A stretch of 64,000 nucleotides of DNA from CAWGAJ01 sp963820545. Lineage in GTDB: Bacteria > Planctomycetota > Planctomycetia > Pirellulales > Thermoguttaceae. A model generated the notes under the pieces. It worked only from the letters and a program-made list of their open reading frames with translations, had not been told where the DNA came from and did no database searches. Position 1 is the first letter of the stretch, and the number at the start of each line of letters is the position of its first letter. The DNA lies in the NCBI GenBank assembly GCA_963820545.1, contig CAWGAJ010000001.1:620001-684000 (forward strand), in the 5' to 3' direction. This document shows, piece by piece, positions 8,803-16,934 of the stretch. The position numbers and the translations under genes are program-made.

Positions 8803-10131
8803 ATGGGGATAGTGGGCAGTGGACGGTGGACAGTGGATAGTGTTTTATCTATTGCCGTGCGCCGACGGGCTTGGAAGCTGGCCTATTGGAACGGCGGGCT
8901 GTGGGCGATTGGCAATGGGCTGACCAGCTCGACGCTGATCATCTACTTGGCTTTGCAGTTGGGGGCGCCGAGGATTGGACTGGGAATCAGTCTGATCCTT
9001 GCCGCGCGCCACCTGCTGGGAGTGATGCGGCTGGGCACGCCGCTTTTGATCGGCCGGATTGCCGATCGGAAAGCATTTTGCCTGGGCACGTTTCTCTTGA
9101 GCGCTTTGATCCTCTTCTGCCTGCCGTTTGTGGCCGCGCCAGGGGTACTTGCCTCGGCCGAGATGTCGCTGGCGGCCTTGGTGATCCTCTGGTCCTTGCA
9201 TCACTTGATGCAATACCTGGGTATGATTGCCCTATTTTCCTGGCTGGCCGACATTGCGCCGCTGAGGATTCGCGGGCGTTTTTTTGGTTTTCGCGAGCGT
9301 TGGCTGGTGGCGGGCGAGGCCGTGGCCGCCATTGGCTGCGGATTGTTCACCTAATGGTGGAACGCCACATACGACAAAGCGCTGCAATGGATCGGCTATG
9401 CGATATCGGCCGGCTTGGGGGCGTGGCTGATGGTCGCGGCATTAGTGCCACTTTTGCTGATGCCAGGGGCCGAAGCCGTTTTGAAAACACGAGCCATTAT
9501 CGATTGGAAATCCATTGCAAGACCTTTTGCCGACAGGCGTTTTTTGCGATTGTTGTTGTTCGGTTGCTGGTTTTCGTTTTCCAATGGGCTGACACAAACG
9601 GTGCAAACCACGTATCCGGCCCAGGTGTTGGGCGTGAGTTTGCTGGCCATGCTTGCGGTGCAAACAGGCATGAGACTAGGGCAGTTGAGCGTCAGTCCCG
9701 CGCTGGGGCGAATGGCCGACCGCGTGGGCAATTGGCCGGTGATGATGTGTTGCTTGATTTTAACGGCTCAAGGGCCGCTGTTTTACTTTTTCTCCACGCT
9801 GCAGGCGCCGTGGTGGTTCGTGGGGGCATGGATTGTGTGGATCGCTTACGCGGGATTGAATATAGGGCTGCCTAATCTGATGCTCAAGCTGTCACCCGGG
9901 CAGTCGAACACGCCGTACATCGCGGCTTATTTCACAGTGACTGGTCTTTGTTATGCGGCCAACACGATTTTGGGGGGCTGGCTTTTTGATTGCTATGGGC
10001 AGAGCACGTTCAGCTTTTTCGGCGGTGCGATAGATTACAACCAATGGATTTTCCTGATCGGCTGGGGAGCCCGATGTTTGGGGATTTTGGCCTTGCTGCT
10101 GGTGATTGAGCCGCGCACGCAAAAAATATAG
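8803..10131 (+). pseudogene. MFS transporter interrupted by one in-frame stop codon
   Basis: A major facilitator of about 12 membrane segments and 441 residues. The reading frame from 8803 runs to TAA at 9352-9354 (after AAIGCGLFT) and continues in the same frame, without any shift, through WWNATYDKALQWIGYAISAG into ten further helices' worth of clean sequence ending at 10131. FRERWLVAGEAVAAIG and LGRMADRVGNWPVM fit the cytoplasmic loops of the family. The substrate is unknown. Because both sides are fully preserved, the stop is either a very recent nonsense change, a base-call error or a read-through site. The N-terminal residues derive from a heptamer array, so the true start may lie later. 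Confidence 0.75.
8807..8841. repeat. Degenerate heptamer array (GGAYAGT type)
   Basis: Five tandem heptamers, GGATAGT, GGGCAGT, GGACGGT, GGACAGT and GGATAGT. The region just upstream (8784-8806) continues the 7-bp rhythm. The array overlaps the 5' end of the MFS gene, so it would encode that protein's first residues if ATG 8803 is used. Confidence 0.7.
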
Positions 10132-10173
10132 TTGCGTGAGCAATTCATTGTTGCAGATAGAAGCCGACCTATT

Positions 10174-10686
10174 TCAATCCGTATTTTTCGGAAGACGTTT
10201 GAAATGGCGATTAACGATCAAAACCCAAATGATTACAGCGATAATAAAAAATGTCAGCAGTCCGAGAAACGTGGTCTTCGGCAATCGCACTGGATTCAAC
10301 CTATTTGCCTGGACGATCGAAAAATGAAATCCGGCCAGAAAAACGACAAGCAGACAGTCGAACCAGAGCATCTGGCGGGCCATGTATTTGGCGGTTTCCG
10401 GCCGTCGCTGGGGCGCGAGCCAATAATCGCGCTGGGGAATGCTGATCCAGCTCTTGGGCAGAAACCGGCAGGCAAAGCCCAGAATGATCATCAACAGCAG
10501 CCCAGCAGAGCTAAAACCCACGAAAGATATCACATAAGACGATCTGCTCGTCCATTCGTCGGGCTGACCGCTAAAGTTGAAGCTTGTCGTAACACGCTCA
10601 GGCAAGTTCGACGACGATAAAAACATACAGACCAAGAACAATAAATAAAGATGCACGAGAATAATTGTGGGAATGAGTGTTTTCAT
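10174..10686 (-). CDS. DUF1648-like integral membrane protein
   Basis: A 170-residue protein beginning MKTLIPTIILVHLYLLFLVCMFL (first membrane helix). LPERVTTSFNFSGQPDEWTSRSSYV follows, matching the short conserved stretch of DUF1648/SdpI-like proteins (P-x-x-[IV]-x-x-H/N-[FW]-[ND]-x-x-G-x-x-D). Three more hydrophobic segments come after. ATG 10686 is preferred over the upstream TTG 10725 because the signal-anchor starts there. It lies last in the SPFH/RHH cluster on the minus strand. Its function is unknown; SdpI-type members act in immunity to secreted toxins, but no more than a family hint should be drawn. Confidence 0.65.
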   Translation of the reverse strand: MKTLIPTIILVHLYLLFLVCMFLSSSNLPERVTTSFNFSGQPDEWTSRSSYVISFVGFSSAGLLLMIILGFACRFLPKSWISIPQRDYWLAPQRRPETAKYMARQMLWFDCLLVVFLAGFHFSIVQANRLNPVRLPKTTFLGLLTFFIIAVIIWVLIVNRHFKRLPKNTD

Positions 10687-10738
10687 GGCGTCTATTGAAT
10701 CCGGGAATAAGACGGTACAAGCCAATATCTACTAATCG

Positions 10739-10939
10739 CTAATCCCTAATCCCCTTCGCTCCGCTGTCTGCTGTTTCCTGTTCGCCGTCGGCTATTTCTC
10801 GGCCTCGTTTTCGCACGGCCTCTTTAAGAATATATTCGATCTGGCCGTTGATGCTGCGCAGTTCCTGCTGGGCCCAGGCCTCCAGGGCTTCGTGCAAGTC
10901 GGGATTGAGCCTAAGCAGGAATGATTTGCGCGTTTTCAT
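10739..10939 (-). CDS. Arc-like ribbon-helix-helix DNA-binding protein
   Basis: The 66-residue protein MKTRKSFLLRLNPDLHEAL...WAQQELRSINGQIEYILKEAV is a complete ribbon-helix-helix fold: an N-terminal strand with alternating exposed residues (SFLLRLN), helix A, and helix B with SINGQIEYIL, as in Arc/Mnt. It belongs to the minus-strand cluster whose promoter region (12357-12398) carries palindromes at 11-bp pitch, which suits tandem Arc-type dimers. It is therefore the best candidate autoregulator of the cluster (inference). Confidence 0.82.
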   Translation of the reverse strand: MKTRKSFLLRLNPDLHEALEAWAQQELRSINGQIEYILKEAVRKRGREIADGEQETADSGAKGIRD

Positions 10940-10950
10940 GTTGGAGTAAT

Positions 10951-10978
10951 CAGTTCACAGTTATCAGGTTACAGTTTT
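10951..10978. repeat. Degenerate heptamer array (CAGTTCA type)
   Basis: CAGTTCA, CAGTTAT, CAGGTTA and CAGTTTT in tandem lie just upstream of the ribbon-helix-helix gene. A shorter run (AATCGCT, AATCCCT, AATCCCC) lies at 10734-10754 past its 3' end. Confidence 0.55.
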
Positions 10979-11153
10979 TAAATTACACGTGCGTCAGGTT
11001 CCAAACTTACGTGGGCCTGTGCCGAGTCATTGCATGCTTGCTTCTCGATTCATTCGCTTGACATACATGGCACCTCCACGCTTGGCGAGCATTGCTCCCA
11101 GCTATCCATTAGATCGCCAGCATGGTTAGGCCGTTTGGATTTTTGCTGAGCTC

Positions 11154-11357
11154 TCATCGGATTGGACTCCAGGAGAGTTTCCACATCCAAAAACTCAGGC
11201 CGGCCAAGACGATAAGCGCCAACGCGCTTGGCCAAAGCGGAAACTGGTAGCCTCCGATGAATACTTCCGGACGGATCACTAGGCGGAGGAACTGGCCTAA
11301 TCCCGCAAGTCCAAAGACTGTGCCCGCGACTCGCAAGCCAACAATCTGCGAATTCAT
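11154..11357 (-). CDS. Small two-helix membrane protein
   Basis: A 67-residue protein with two hydrophobic segments (VAGTVFGLAGLGQFLRLVI and PLWPSALALIVLAGLSFWMW) joined by a short loop. AAAGGA sits at correct spacing before the ATG. It lies 51 bp downstream of the SPFH gene in the same orientation, so it is probably co-transcribed and may partner that membrane protein. No family is recognised. The 214 bp between it and the ribbon-helix-helix gene hold only a heptamer array. Confidence 0.65.
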   Translation of the reverse strand: MNSQIVGLRVAGTVFGLAGLGQFLRLVIRPEVFIGGYQFPLWPSALALIVLAGLSFWMWKLSWSPIR

Positions 11358-11408
11358 GTCGTGTCCTTTCGTTTTCTTGGGTTATTGTTATTGAAAAAGT
11401 CCCAATTT

Positions 11409-12311
11409 TTACGTATACAGCGTGCCGGTATTGATGATCGGCTGGACCTCGGCCTCGCCGCAGAGGACCACCAGCAGGTTGCCGACCATGGTTGCCTTAC
11501 GCTCCTCGTCGAGATTGACGATTCCTTTTTCGGCCAACTCTTGCAGGGCCATCTGGACCATGCTTACGGCGCCGTGGACGATTTTCTGGCGGGCGTCGAT
11601 AATGGCCTCGGCCTGCTGGCGGCGGAGCATCACTTGGGCGATCTCGGGGGCGTAGGCCAAATGCGAGAGCCGGGCTTCCTCGATGAGCACGCCGGCCTTG
11701 CCTACGCGCTCTTGCAGTTCTTTTTGCAGTGCGAGGCATATTTCATCCACGCTGCTGCGGAGGGTGATCTCGTTCTCCGCGCCGTGGTCGTAGGCATAAG
11801 AATTGGCCAAATGGCGCACGGCCGATTCGCTTTGAATTTCCACATAGCCCTCGAACTTCTCGACGTCGAAACAGGCTTGGGCGGTATCTTCCACGCGCCA
11901 AACCACCACCACGGCTATTTCGATGGGATTGCCGCGCTTGTCGTTGACCTTCAGTTTTGGACCATTGAGGTTTCGGGATCGCAGCGAAATGAGGCGCATG
12001 GTGTAAAGCGGATTGGTCCAGAGAAATCCGCTGGTGCGCACCGTGCCCTGGTAGGCGCCAAAGAGAATCAACACCCGGGCTTCGTTAGGTTGAAGTGTGA
12101 AGAAACCGCCACTGATAAACAAGCCCAAGACAATGATGAGAATGCCCGAGATGAGCAAATACAAATTGGGCCAATATCTCAGCTTTTGCATGACATGGTA
12201 GACGGAAAAGCCAAAGGCAATTTCCAGAGCGATGCCGACTAAGAACACGGCAATGGTGACGACCAGCATCAGCCAGCCATCGAGGACGGTAATTGTATTT
12301 TCGCGTGTCAT
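11409..12311 (-). CDS. SPFH/Band 7 (prohibitin-like) membrane protein
   Basis: A 300-residue protein with two N-terminal membrane segments (residues about 12-32 and 50-70). The SPFH core follows, with FTLQPNEARVLILFGAYQGTVRTSGFLWTNP, then KVNDKRGNPIEIAVVVVWRVEDTAQACFDVE and a helical C-terminal half with RQQAEAIIDARQKIVHGAVSMVQMALQEL. SPFH proteins oligomerise into membrane microdomain scaffolds. GGGAGGT precedes the ATG. It heads the four-gene minus-strand cluster and lies directly downstream of the palindromic operator-like DNA. Confidence 0.92.
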   Translation of the reverse strand: MTRENTITVLDGWLMLVVTIAVFLVGIALEIAFGFSVYHVMQKLRYWPNLYLLISGILIIVLGLFISGGFFTLQPNEARVLILFGAYQGTVRTSGFLWTNPLYTMRLISLRSRNLNGPKLKVNDKRGNPIEIAVVVVWRVEDTAQACFDVEKFEGYVEIQSESAVRHLANSYAYDHGAENEITLRSSVDEICLALQKELQERVGKAGVLIEEARLSHLAYAPEIAQVMLRRQQAEAIIDARQKIVHGAVSMVQMALQELAEKGIVNLDEERKATMVGNLLVVLCGEAEVQPIINTGTLYT

Positions 12312-12356
12312 GTTAAAAAACCTCCCGGTTAAAATGTGGATGTTTGCGGACGTCTT

Positions 12357-12398
12357 ATATCAAAATGATATCATATTGATATATATCGGTCAATATCA
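12357..12398 (-). promoter_or_regulatory. Overlapping palindromic operators upstream of the SPFH cluster
   Basis: Two perfect palindromes share a half-site: ATATCA-AAA-TGATAT (12357-12371) and ATATCA-TAT-TGATAT (12368-12382). Their centres are 11 bp apart. A further ATATCA half-site is at 12393-12398. They lie about 45 bp upstream of the SPFH ATG. An 11-bp pitch is the spacing of tandem Arc-type ribbon-helix-helix dimers, and such a protein is encoded in the same cluster. Confidence 0.6.
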
Positions 12399-12589
12399 AA
12401 AGCAAGATTAGAGCGTAATGCCCTGCGGCATAAGGAGATAAAACAATGCCACCCAGATGGATTCATACTCGCTCGCCTGCGGCTTGCGGCTAAACGAGAA
12501 AGCCAAGTGCGGAAAACAGAGCCGCACCCAAAACCGCGACCACTGGTCACGTCTTTACAACTATTCCCCATCCTCTATTGCCCAAAGAA

Positions 12590-12603
12590 TGACCCCGACG
12601 GGA
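12590..12603. other. 14-bp direct repeat of the tRNA-Glu 3' end (att-like)
   Basis: TGACCCCGACGGGA at 12590-12603 is identical to 14256-14269, the discriminator base, acceptor strand and start of the T arm of the tRNA-Glu gene. Such a copy is what an element integrated at the tRNA 3' end would leave at its far border. At 14 bp it is short, so the att interpretation is tentative. Confidence 0.4.
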
Positions 12604-12719
12604 CCAATTGGGTCGTTTGCACGGGATAGCATAACTCGGCAAGTTGTCGCCCAACTCCGCAAGCCATAAAGGGTTAAGTCTCATTTTCCATGCTGGGCGG
12701 GATTGGGCGGCGGTGGGCA

Positions 12720-12763
12720 GGTGCGCATTTTGGTGCGCTCGATTGGTGCGCTTTACGGTGCGC
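12720..12763. repeat. Four GGTGCGC iterons
   Basis: GGTGCGC begins at 12720, 12732, 12745 and 12757, with a spacing of 12-13 bp, and copies of the same hexamer core recur at 14181-14210. The rest of the 12399-13090 stretch shows no gene I can support. Confidence 0.5.
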
Positions 12764-13090
12764 CTATTTCCAATACTTACGTCAATCCATTTCTGACCTG
12801 CCTCTCCCGTTCGGAACCCGTTTTGATTTTTCTTGGGACCGGCTCTTAACCCGGTTCTAACCCCCTTTTGGTTTTTTGTCCAGAGCGCGGCGACTTGCTC
12901 GATCGAAGTCAGAATCCGTCAACCCGCAACTGGCAAAGTAACGGGCCGTGATCGGGGCGATGTTGCCGATCCATGCCGTTAATGCAGCGATTCGCCAACG
13001 GAGGCGGCAAACGACACTGGACCACGGTACCCATAGCTGTCAGCGAGTCCATTACCTGCCCGCTGCCGGGGCAACGTTTTGGCCAGATAG

Positions 13091-13945
13091 GTTGTCCACA
13101 AGCTTTGCTGGCCGACCCTCGGTTACACCGAAGAGGCTGAGAATCGGAAGGTCTCGGAAGCAGCCAGCAAGACAGCCCAAGAACTGCGAGAGAGAATCCA
13201 AGAAGAAATCAAGACACTGGGTAAACATCCCTGGGCCGGCGAATACTACGCGGGCAACGGCCTCGGCATGAATGTCTCCCTGAGCCTCGCTCCGAAAGCT
13301 GGATACGTTTACGAATGGCACGGCTGCTTGGGCTTGTACGATCGCAATTACGGCACCGTCGAGGAGAAAGACGGCACACTGCGGCTCTCCTTCACATTCG
13401 ATCATCAGCGCGAAGGACATTTGGGGATTGCCGAACGACTTGTTCCCATTGCTTGGGGAGAGCGAGAATACCTAGTGCCCGCCAAGGAAATCGTTGGTTT
13501 TTGCAATGAGATCAACGAGGGTTCGGAGCCTCGCAAAGAGGTTCACGGCATGAGTCTGCTTCGCGTAGGAGACGAACAGAAAAAAGTCGCCGGCGTCCCG
13601 GCTGTGCCGAAGGCGTTTGAGCCGTACTTGCTCTCGAAACCGATCGAAACGGAAATCGTCGGCGTCGGAAAACCGACGACCACCTCAAGCGGGGGCGATG
13701 TAGACAAAGTCACAATCAGAGTCACGCTGAAACATGGAGCGAAGGCCGGCCTTCTGCCGGGAATGAGACTTCACGTAATCAGACCCGATGGTGTCTCCGA
13801 TTCTATCGAACTGGAAAAAGTCGAGGAACAACAGTCAGTGGGAGTGCTTACCCGGTATCCCATCAAGGGGGTGGTGTGGGGCTTGCTTTCTTTGCTCGAC
13901 AAGAATCCCAAGGTCGGCTGGAAACTTTCGACACGCTCGCCCTGA
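13091..13945 (+). pseudogene. Hypothetical protein, 5' end missing or degraded
   Basis: One frame is open from 13091 to the stop at 13945. It reads as real protein from about residue EAENRKVSEAASKTAQELRE through PWAGEYYAGNGLG and YVYEWHGCLGLYDRNYG, to the C-terminus VGWKLSTRSP. No ATG, GTG or TTG occurs in this frame before ATG 13268, which would remove a clearly coding stretch of about 55 residues, so the 5' end is probably lost or shifted. The central part looks beta-rich, and the segment VTLKHGAKAGLLPGMRLHV resembles a small beta-barrel. No family is recognised. It lies between the two GGTGCGC clusters beside tRNA-Glu, inside the suspected element remnant. Confidence 0.5.
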
Positions 13946-14180
13946 TAATAGAAGGCACATCAGATTGGTGTCCAGTCGCCACGAGGCAACAACCGAGCCG
14001 ACATGGCGTAGTTTTGTGGTTCTGGTTGACGCCGAAGCAACGGATTCTGAATTCGCTGGTCAGCCAGTACAAGGTGGCGCGCGAGACGGTAATCCGACGT
14101 GCGTTTTTCGCGTCCAGGATTCGGCTAGATTGCCCTCACCGTCCGCAAAGAGGGCAGAATCGACGTAAGTGGTTTTGACT

Positions 14181-14210
14181 CGTGCGCAACTGGTGCGCTT
14201 TTTGGTGCGC
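14181..14210. repeat. GTGCGC iterons near tRNA-Glu
   Basis: GTGCGC cores at 14182, 14193 and 14205 (spacing 11-12 bp) mirror the set at 12720-12763. They lie just beyond the tRNA terminator. Confidence 0.45.
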
Positions 14211-14251
14211 CAAAAACAAAAACCCTCGAATTCACGGGGAATTCGAGGGTA
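14210..14251 (-). terminator. Rho-independent terminator of tRNA-Glu
   Basis: On the minus strand an 11-bp perfect stem CCCTCGAATTC/GAATTCGAGGG with a 5-nt loop is followed by TTTTTGTTTTT. It begins a few bases after the tRNA 3' end. Confidence 0.9.
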
Positions 14252-14255
14252 ACAG

Positions 14256-14328
14256 TGACCCCGACGGGATTCGAACCCGTGTTGCAGGCGTGAAAGGCCT
14301 GTGTCCTAGGCCTCTAGACGACGGGGCC
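14256..14328 (-). tRNA. tRNA-Glu (UUC anticodon)
   Basis: Read on the minus strand, the gene folds into a full cloverleaf: acceptor GGCCCCG/CGGGGTC, anticodon arm CAGGC-CTTTCAC-GCCTG with anticodon TTC, and T arm ACGGG-TTCGAAT-CCCGT. The discriminator is A. CCA is not encoded; the 3' flank is CTG. Confidence 0.95.
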
Positions 14329-14515
14329 GTTTCAAAGGCGTCAAGAGCAAGACCCGTCTGTATAACTGGACACTACGGCATCCGTCAAGGGGGAGAAGAG
14401 AAAGCGCCAAAGAGCTTATGCCGTTTGATGAAAAACGGAAGTTCGCGAAAATTCAAGAAGAGACCGACAACGGGAAGAGGCTGTTGGGCAAGGGCCCAAA
14501 TTAGAAGAAGAGTGT

Positions 14516-14743
14516 CTACTGGTTACCGCTTGTTCCGGCGGCATCGGTTTTTGCAGCCGATTTGTTCTCCGCGGCGAGTTCGTTGCGATGAATCGCATCG
14601 AAGACTTCGCGGCGGTGGACCGGCACTTCCTTCGGGGCCTCAACCCCAAGGCGGACTTTGTCCCCTCGAATCTCGACCACCACGATCGTAATGTCATCGT
14701 TGATGACAATACTTTCGTTCTTCTTGCGCGAAAGTACTAACAT
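14516..14743 (-). CDS. csrA: Carbon storage regulator CsrA
   Basis: The 75-residue protein starts MLVLSRKKNESIVINDDITIVVVEI, with GDKVRLGVEAPKEVPVHRREV, the conserved five-strand dimer core and the RNA-contacting LSRK and VHRREV segments. A 20-residue polar tail follows. CsrA binds GGA-containing leaders to control translation; in bacteria with flagella it often pairs with FliW, which is not present here. AAGGAA precedes the ATG on the minus strand. Confidence 0.96.
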   Translation of the reverse strand: MLVLSRKKNESIVINDDITIVVVEIRGDKVRLGVEAPKEVPVHRREVFDAIHRNELAAENKSAAKTDAAGTSGNQ

Positions 14744-15094
14744 TACACGTTCCTTCGCTAACCCGATTATCCTCGTCTGCCCCCTCTATTGTCGGGATTA
14801 TTGGGCGGTTGGATACAGATACCGCCATCATTGAACATTACGTCTTAATTATATGTTGTCAAGCGAATGGCGGGCCAGAGGCAATAATTTTTAGGGTTAT
14901 TTTTGACAGAAATAACTCGCCGCCGGCGTTTTCGTCCATGCCGCCGGCTTCATTACAGATTGCCGTGCTCACAAAAGCGAGGAGAAGAATTAACGTAACA
15001 TACTGCCAATTAAGATGTTATGCTAATATACAGATGGTTAATAGTTGATAGTAATTATTATAACTATCATGATTGTTTAGAAGATCTAAACCGT

Positions 15095-15231
15095 GACCTG
15101 AGGGCCGAAAACGGTGTAAAAACACCCGCCCTTAGAATATATATAGATAAAGCAAACTGGACATTTTTTTAGAGGAGCGGGCATTAGCGCCCTGACAGGC
15201 TTATCATCAAGGCGCTGCTGCCGACTTTTTT
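15095..15231 (+). ncRNA. Candidate structured RNA with terminator
   Basis: The 847-bp gap between csrA and nuoI has no convincing ORF but has strong secondary structure. A two-part hairpin lies at 15101-15132: AGGGC, then CGGTGT-aaaa-ACACC, then GCCCT. An AGCGCC/GGCGCT stem lies at 15186-15216 and is followed by a T-run at 15225-15231. A GATAGT...ACTATC hairpin lies just upstream (about 15047-15069). It matches none of the ubiquitous RNAs I can recognise by eye (SRP, 6S, tmRNA, RNase P). The strand is set by the T-run. Confidence 0.4.
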
Positions 15232-15272
15232 TGGTAAACGGGACTTTCCTCTGTCCAGCGGTTACTTTTATC

Positions 15273-15445
15273 GTAACTGTTTAGTTTTTTGGTAAAAAGA
15301 AAGAATGCGTTTGCGTAAGTTGTTTTGTGGCAAGAAAAATAGCCGATTGATTTCAATGATCGCACAAGCAATGAAAGCAAAACCTCCTAAATATCGATAC
15401 AAACTCGGATTCTAAAAATTCTTCGCCAAAAAACTAAACAGTTAC
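15273..15445. mobile_element. 173-bp element with perfect 20-bp terminal inverted repeats
   Basis: GTAACTGTTTAGTTTTTTGG (15273-15292) and its exact reverse complement (15426-15445) enclose 133 bp of A+T-rich DNA without an ORF. The outer flanks continue the symmetry imperfectly (TTTTATC against AAATAAAA). Size and ends suit a MITE. A transposase or a target duplication was not identified, so a structured RNA is an alternative. Confidence 0.5.
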
Positions 15446-15590
15446 AAATAAAAATAAATGACTTTCAATTGGCGTAACTGATTGTCCGTTTTCGTTCGGG
15501 GGTTATAATCCATGTTTAGAAATTTGTTAGGGTTTTTACAATTTACAGGAAAATCTGCTTCTAGGTGATCAGTCCGAGGGTAATACATCC

Positions 15591-16118
15591 GTGCGACGCT
15601 GGCTGGGAAATGTTTTCGAGGCGGTGAAAACGGTGATTGCGGCCCTTTGGGTCTCGATCCGGTACTGGTTTCGTACCTATGATCCGCAGCGGCGGACGTT
15701 TACCGAGCATTACGAATATCCCGAACTGCCGCTGAAGATGGCGCCGCGTTTTCGCGGCTTTCATCGTTACGATTTAACAAGTTGCATAGCCTGCGAGCGG
15801 TGTGCCAGAGACTGTCCCGTGGGTTGTATTTATATCGGCAAAGAGCGAAGGCAGGCGCCGCGCAAGGGCTTTCAAATCACTAACTTTACCATTGATTACA
15901 CCAAATGCATGCTCTGCGGGATATGCACTGAATCGTGCCCTGCGGATTGCATTTTTTTAGGCTCTTCATATGATTTGAGTTGTTTTAGCCGGAATGGCTG
16001 TATTGTGGATTTTTCGCGCCTGCCGTTGGAAGTGGCCTGGGGTCGAGCCACGTTGAATTCCACGGTTGTGGCGGCGGCGAAAGTCATTGAAAAGCCCGTC
16101 CACGGCGGGCCGAATTAG
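15591..16118 (+). CDS. nuoI: NADH-quinone oxidoreductase subunit I
   Basis: A 175-residue ferredoxin-like subunit carrying two 4Fe-4S clusters (N6a, N6b). Cluster ligands are C65-x2-C68-x2-C71-x3-C75 (CIACERCARDC) and C106-x2-C109-x2-C112-x3-C116 (CMLCGICTESC). It passes electrons to NuoB in the peripheral arm. The start is GTG with GAGGG upstream. Here nuoI heads the cluster, separated from nuoA by a DUF2203 gene and a MITE, rather than sitting between nuoH and nuoJ. Confidence 0.94.
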   Translation: MRRWLGNVFEAVKTVIAALWVSIRYWFRTYDPQRRTFTEHYEYPELPLKMAPRFRGFHRYDLTSCIACERCARDCPVGCIYIGKERRQAPRKGFQITNFTIDYTKCMLCGICTESCPADCIFLGSSYDLSCFSRNGCIVDFSRLPLEVAWGRATLNSTVVAAAKVIEKPVHGGPN

Positions 16119-16149
16119 AGATTAGGCTTCGAAAACAGGTAGACAGCTT

Positions 16150-16615
16150 ATGACTTCAAGGCGTGTTATGAAGCGGAAAAGTTTTTCCATCGAGGAAGCG
16201 AATGCCACGCTCCCCCTGGTCCGGGCAATCGTTGCCGACTGGGCGGAACTAGCGCGACGTGGGCGATCGGCAGCGACGTCTTTCTTTTTTGCTAGACGGG
16301 CGGAATCCAGACGAGCACGATTTGTATCAAGAGGAGCTGGTTCAAGTTCAAAAAGATCTGGAGAAAGACACCCGGCGATTACTCGACTATCGGGAAGAGT
16401 TGCGTTCATTGGGAGTGGAAGCGGAAAACGGAGAAGAGGGTTGTGTGCATTTTCCCACTGTCTTGGATGGTCGCAAGGCGCATCTTTGTTGGCGGCTTGG
16501 CGAAGGCGAAGTGCTTTATTGGCACCAGTCCCATGCCCACTGCCGAAAACGGCACTTATTGACGGCCGATAGCATACCAGGGGGGATAGATGAAGGATCA
16601 ATGGAAGGACATTAA
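16150..16615 (+). pseudogene. DUF2203 family protein, frameshifted
   Basis: The N-terminal frame gives KSFSIEEANATLPLVRAIVADWAEL. The next frame then gives DVGDRQRRLSFLLDGR, YQEELVQVQKDLEKDTRRLLDYREELRSLGVE and GCVHFPTVLDGRKAHLCWRLGEGEVLYWHQS, which together are a full DUF2203 protein of about 154 residues. Removing one base near 16251 (GAA-CTA-GCG to GAA-CTG-CGC) rejoins them. An ATG at 16168 with CAAGG before it may be the true start. Its function is unknown. Its stop codon abuts the MITE at 16615. Confidence 0.85.
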
Positions 16616-16748
16616 GAGCCTATCCTAAAACAGAATTTTAATAGACCCAAGTAGTATAAAATGCCCTCACCCTAACCCTCTCCCCGATCGACCATGCTAC
16701 GCATGGTGCCCGGTGGTGCCCGGAGAGGGGACTTTTAGGATAGGCTCT
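16615..16748. mobile_element. MITE-like element, 134 bp, perfect 16-bp inverted ends
   Basis: AGAGCCTATCCTAAAA at the left end and its exact reverse complement at the right end bound a core with CCCTCACCCTAACCCTCTCC...GGAGAGGGGAC, itself a large hairpin. The flanks are consistent with insertion at a TA-containing site. A second, 260-bp member lies at 44928-45187, and a core fragment lies inside nuoA. Confidence 0.75.
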
Positions 16749-16934
16749 AAGTCACCCTTATAACTCTTTCGTGAACTTGTTTCGCTTGTGTGCAAGCATA
16801 ATCCCACATAAAAACCGCGCAATTAGCGGTGGGGCGATCGCCCCCGGCCACTTTCCATAAGGTGTGGACTTATTTAGAATAGTCACCTTCTGAACAGAGC
16901 TGTTATTCCTGGAAGGTGGAGTCTGCACGCCTCG

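Noticed and set aside
10132..10620. Plus-strand frame opposite the DUF1648-like gene
   Set aside because: The minus strand has clear membrane helices and the DUF1648-like motif; the plus frame is polar and featureless.
11361..12242. Plus-strand open frame of 293 codons opposite the SPFH gene
   Set aside because: SPFH motifs and a good ribosome-binding site are on the minus strand; the plus frame is low in credible structure.
12948..13271. Possible gene upstream of the 13.1-13.9 kb hypothetical protein
   Set aside because: The composition looks non-coding (Arg-rich, no structure), and the credible coding frame in the last 150 bp is a different one.
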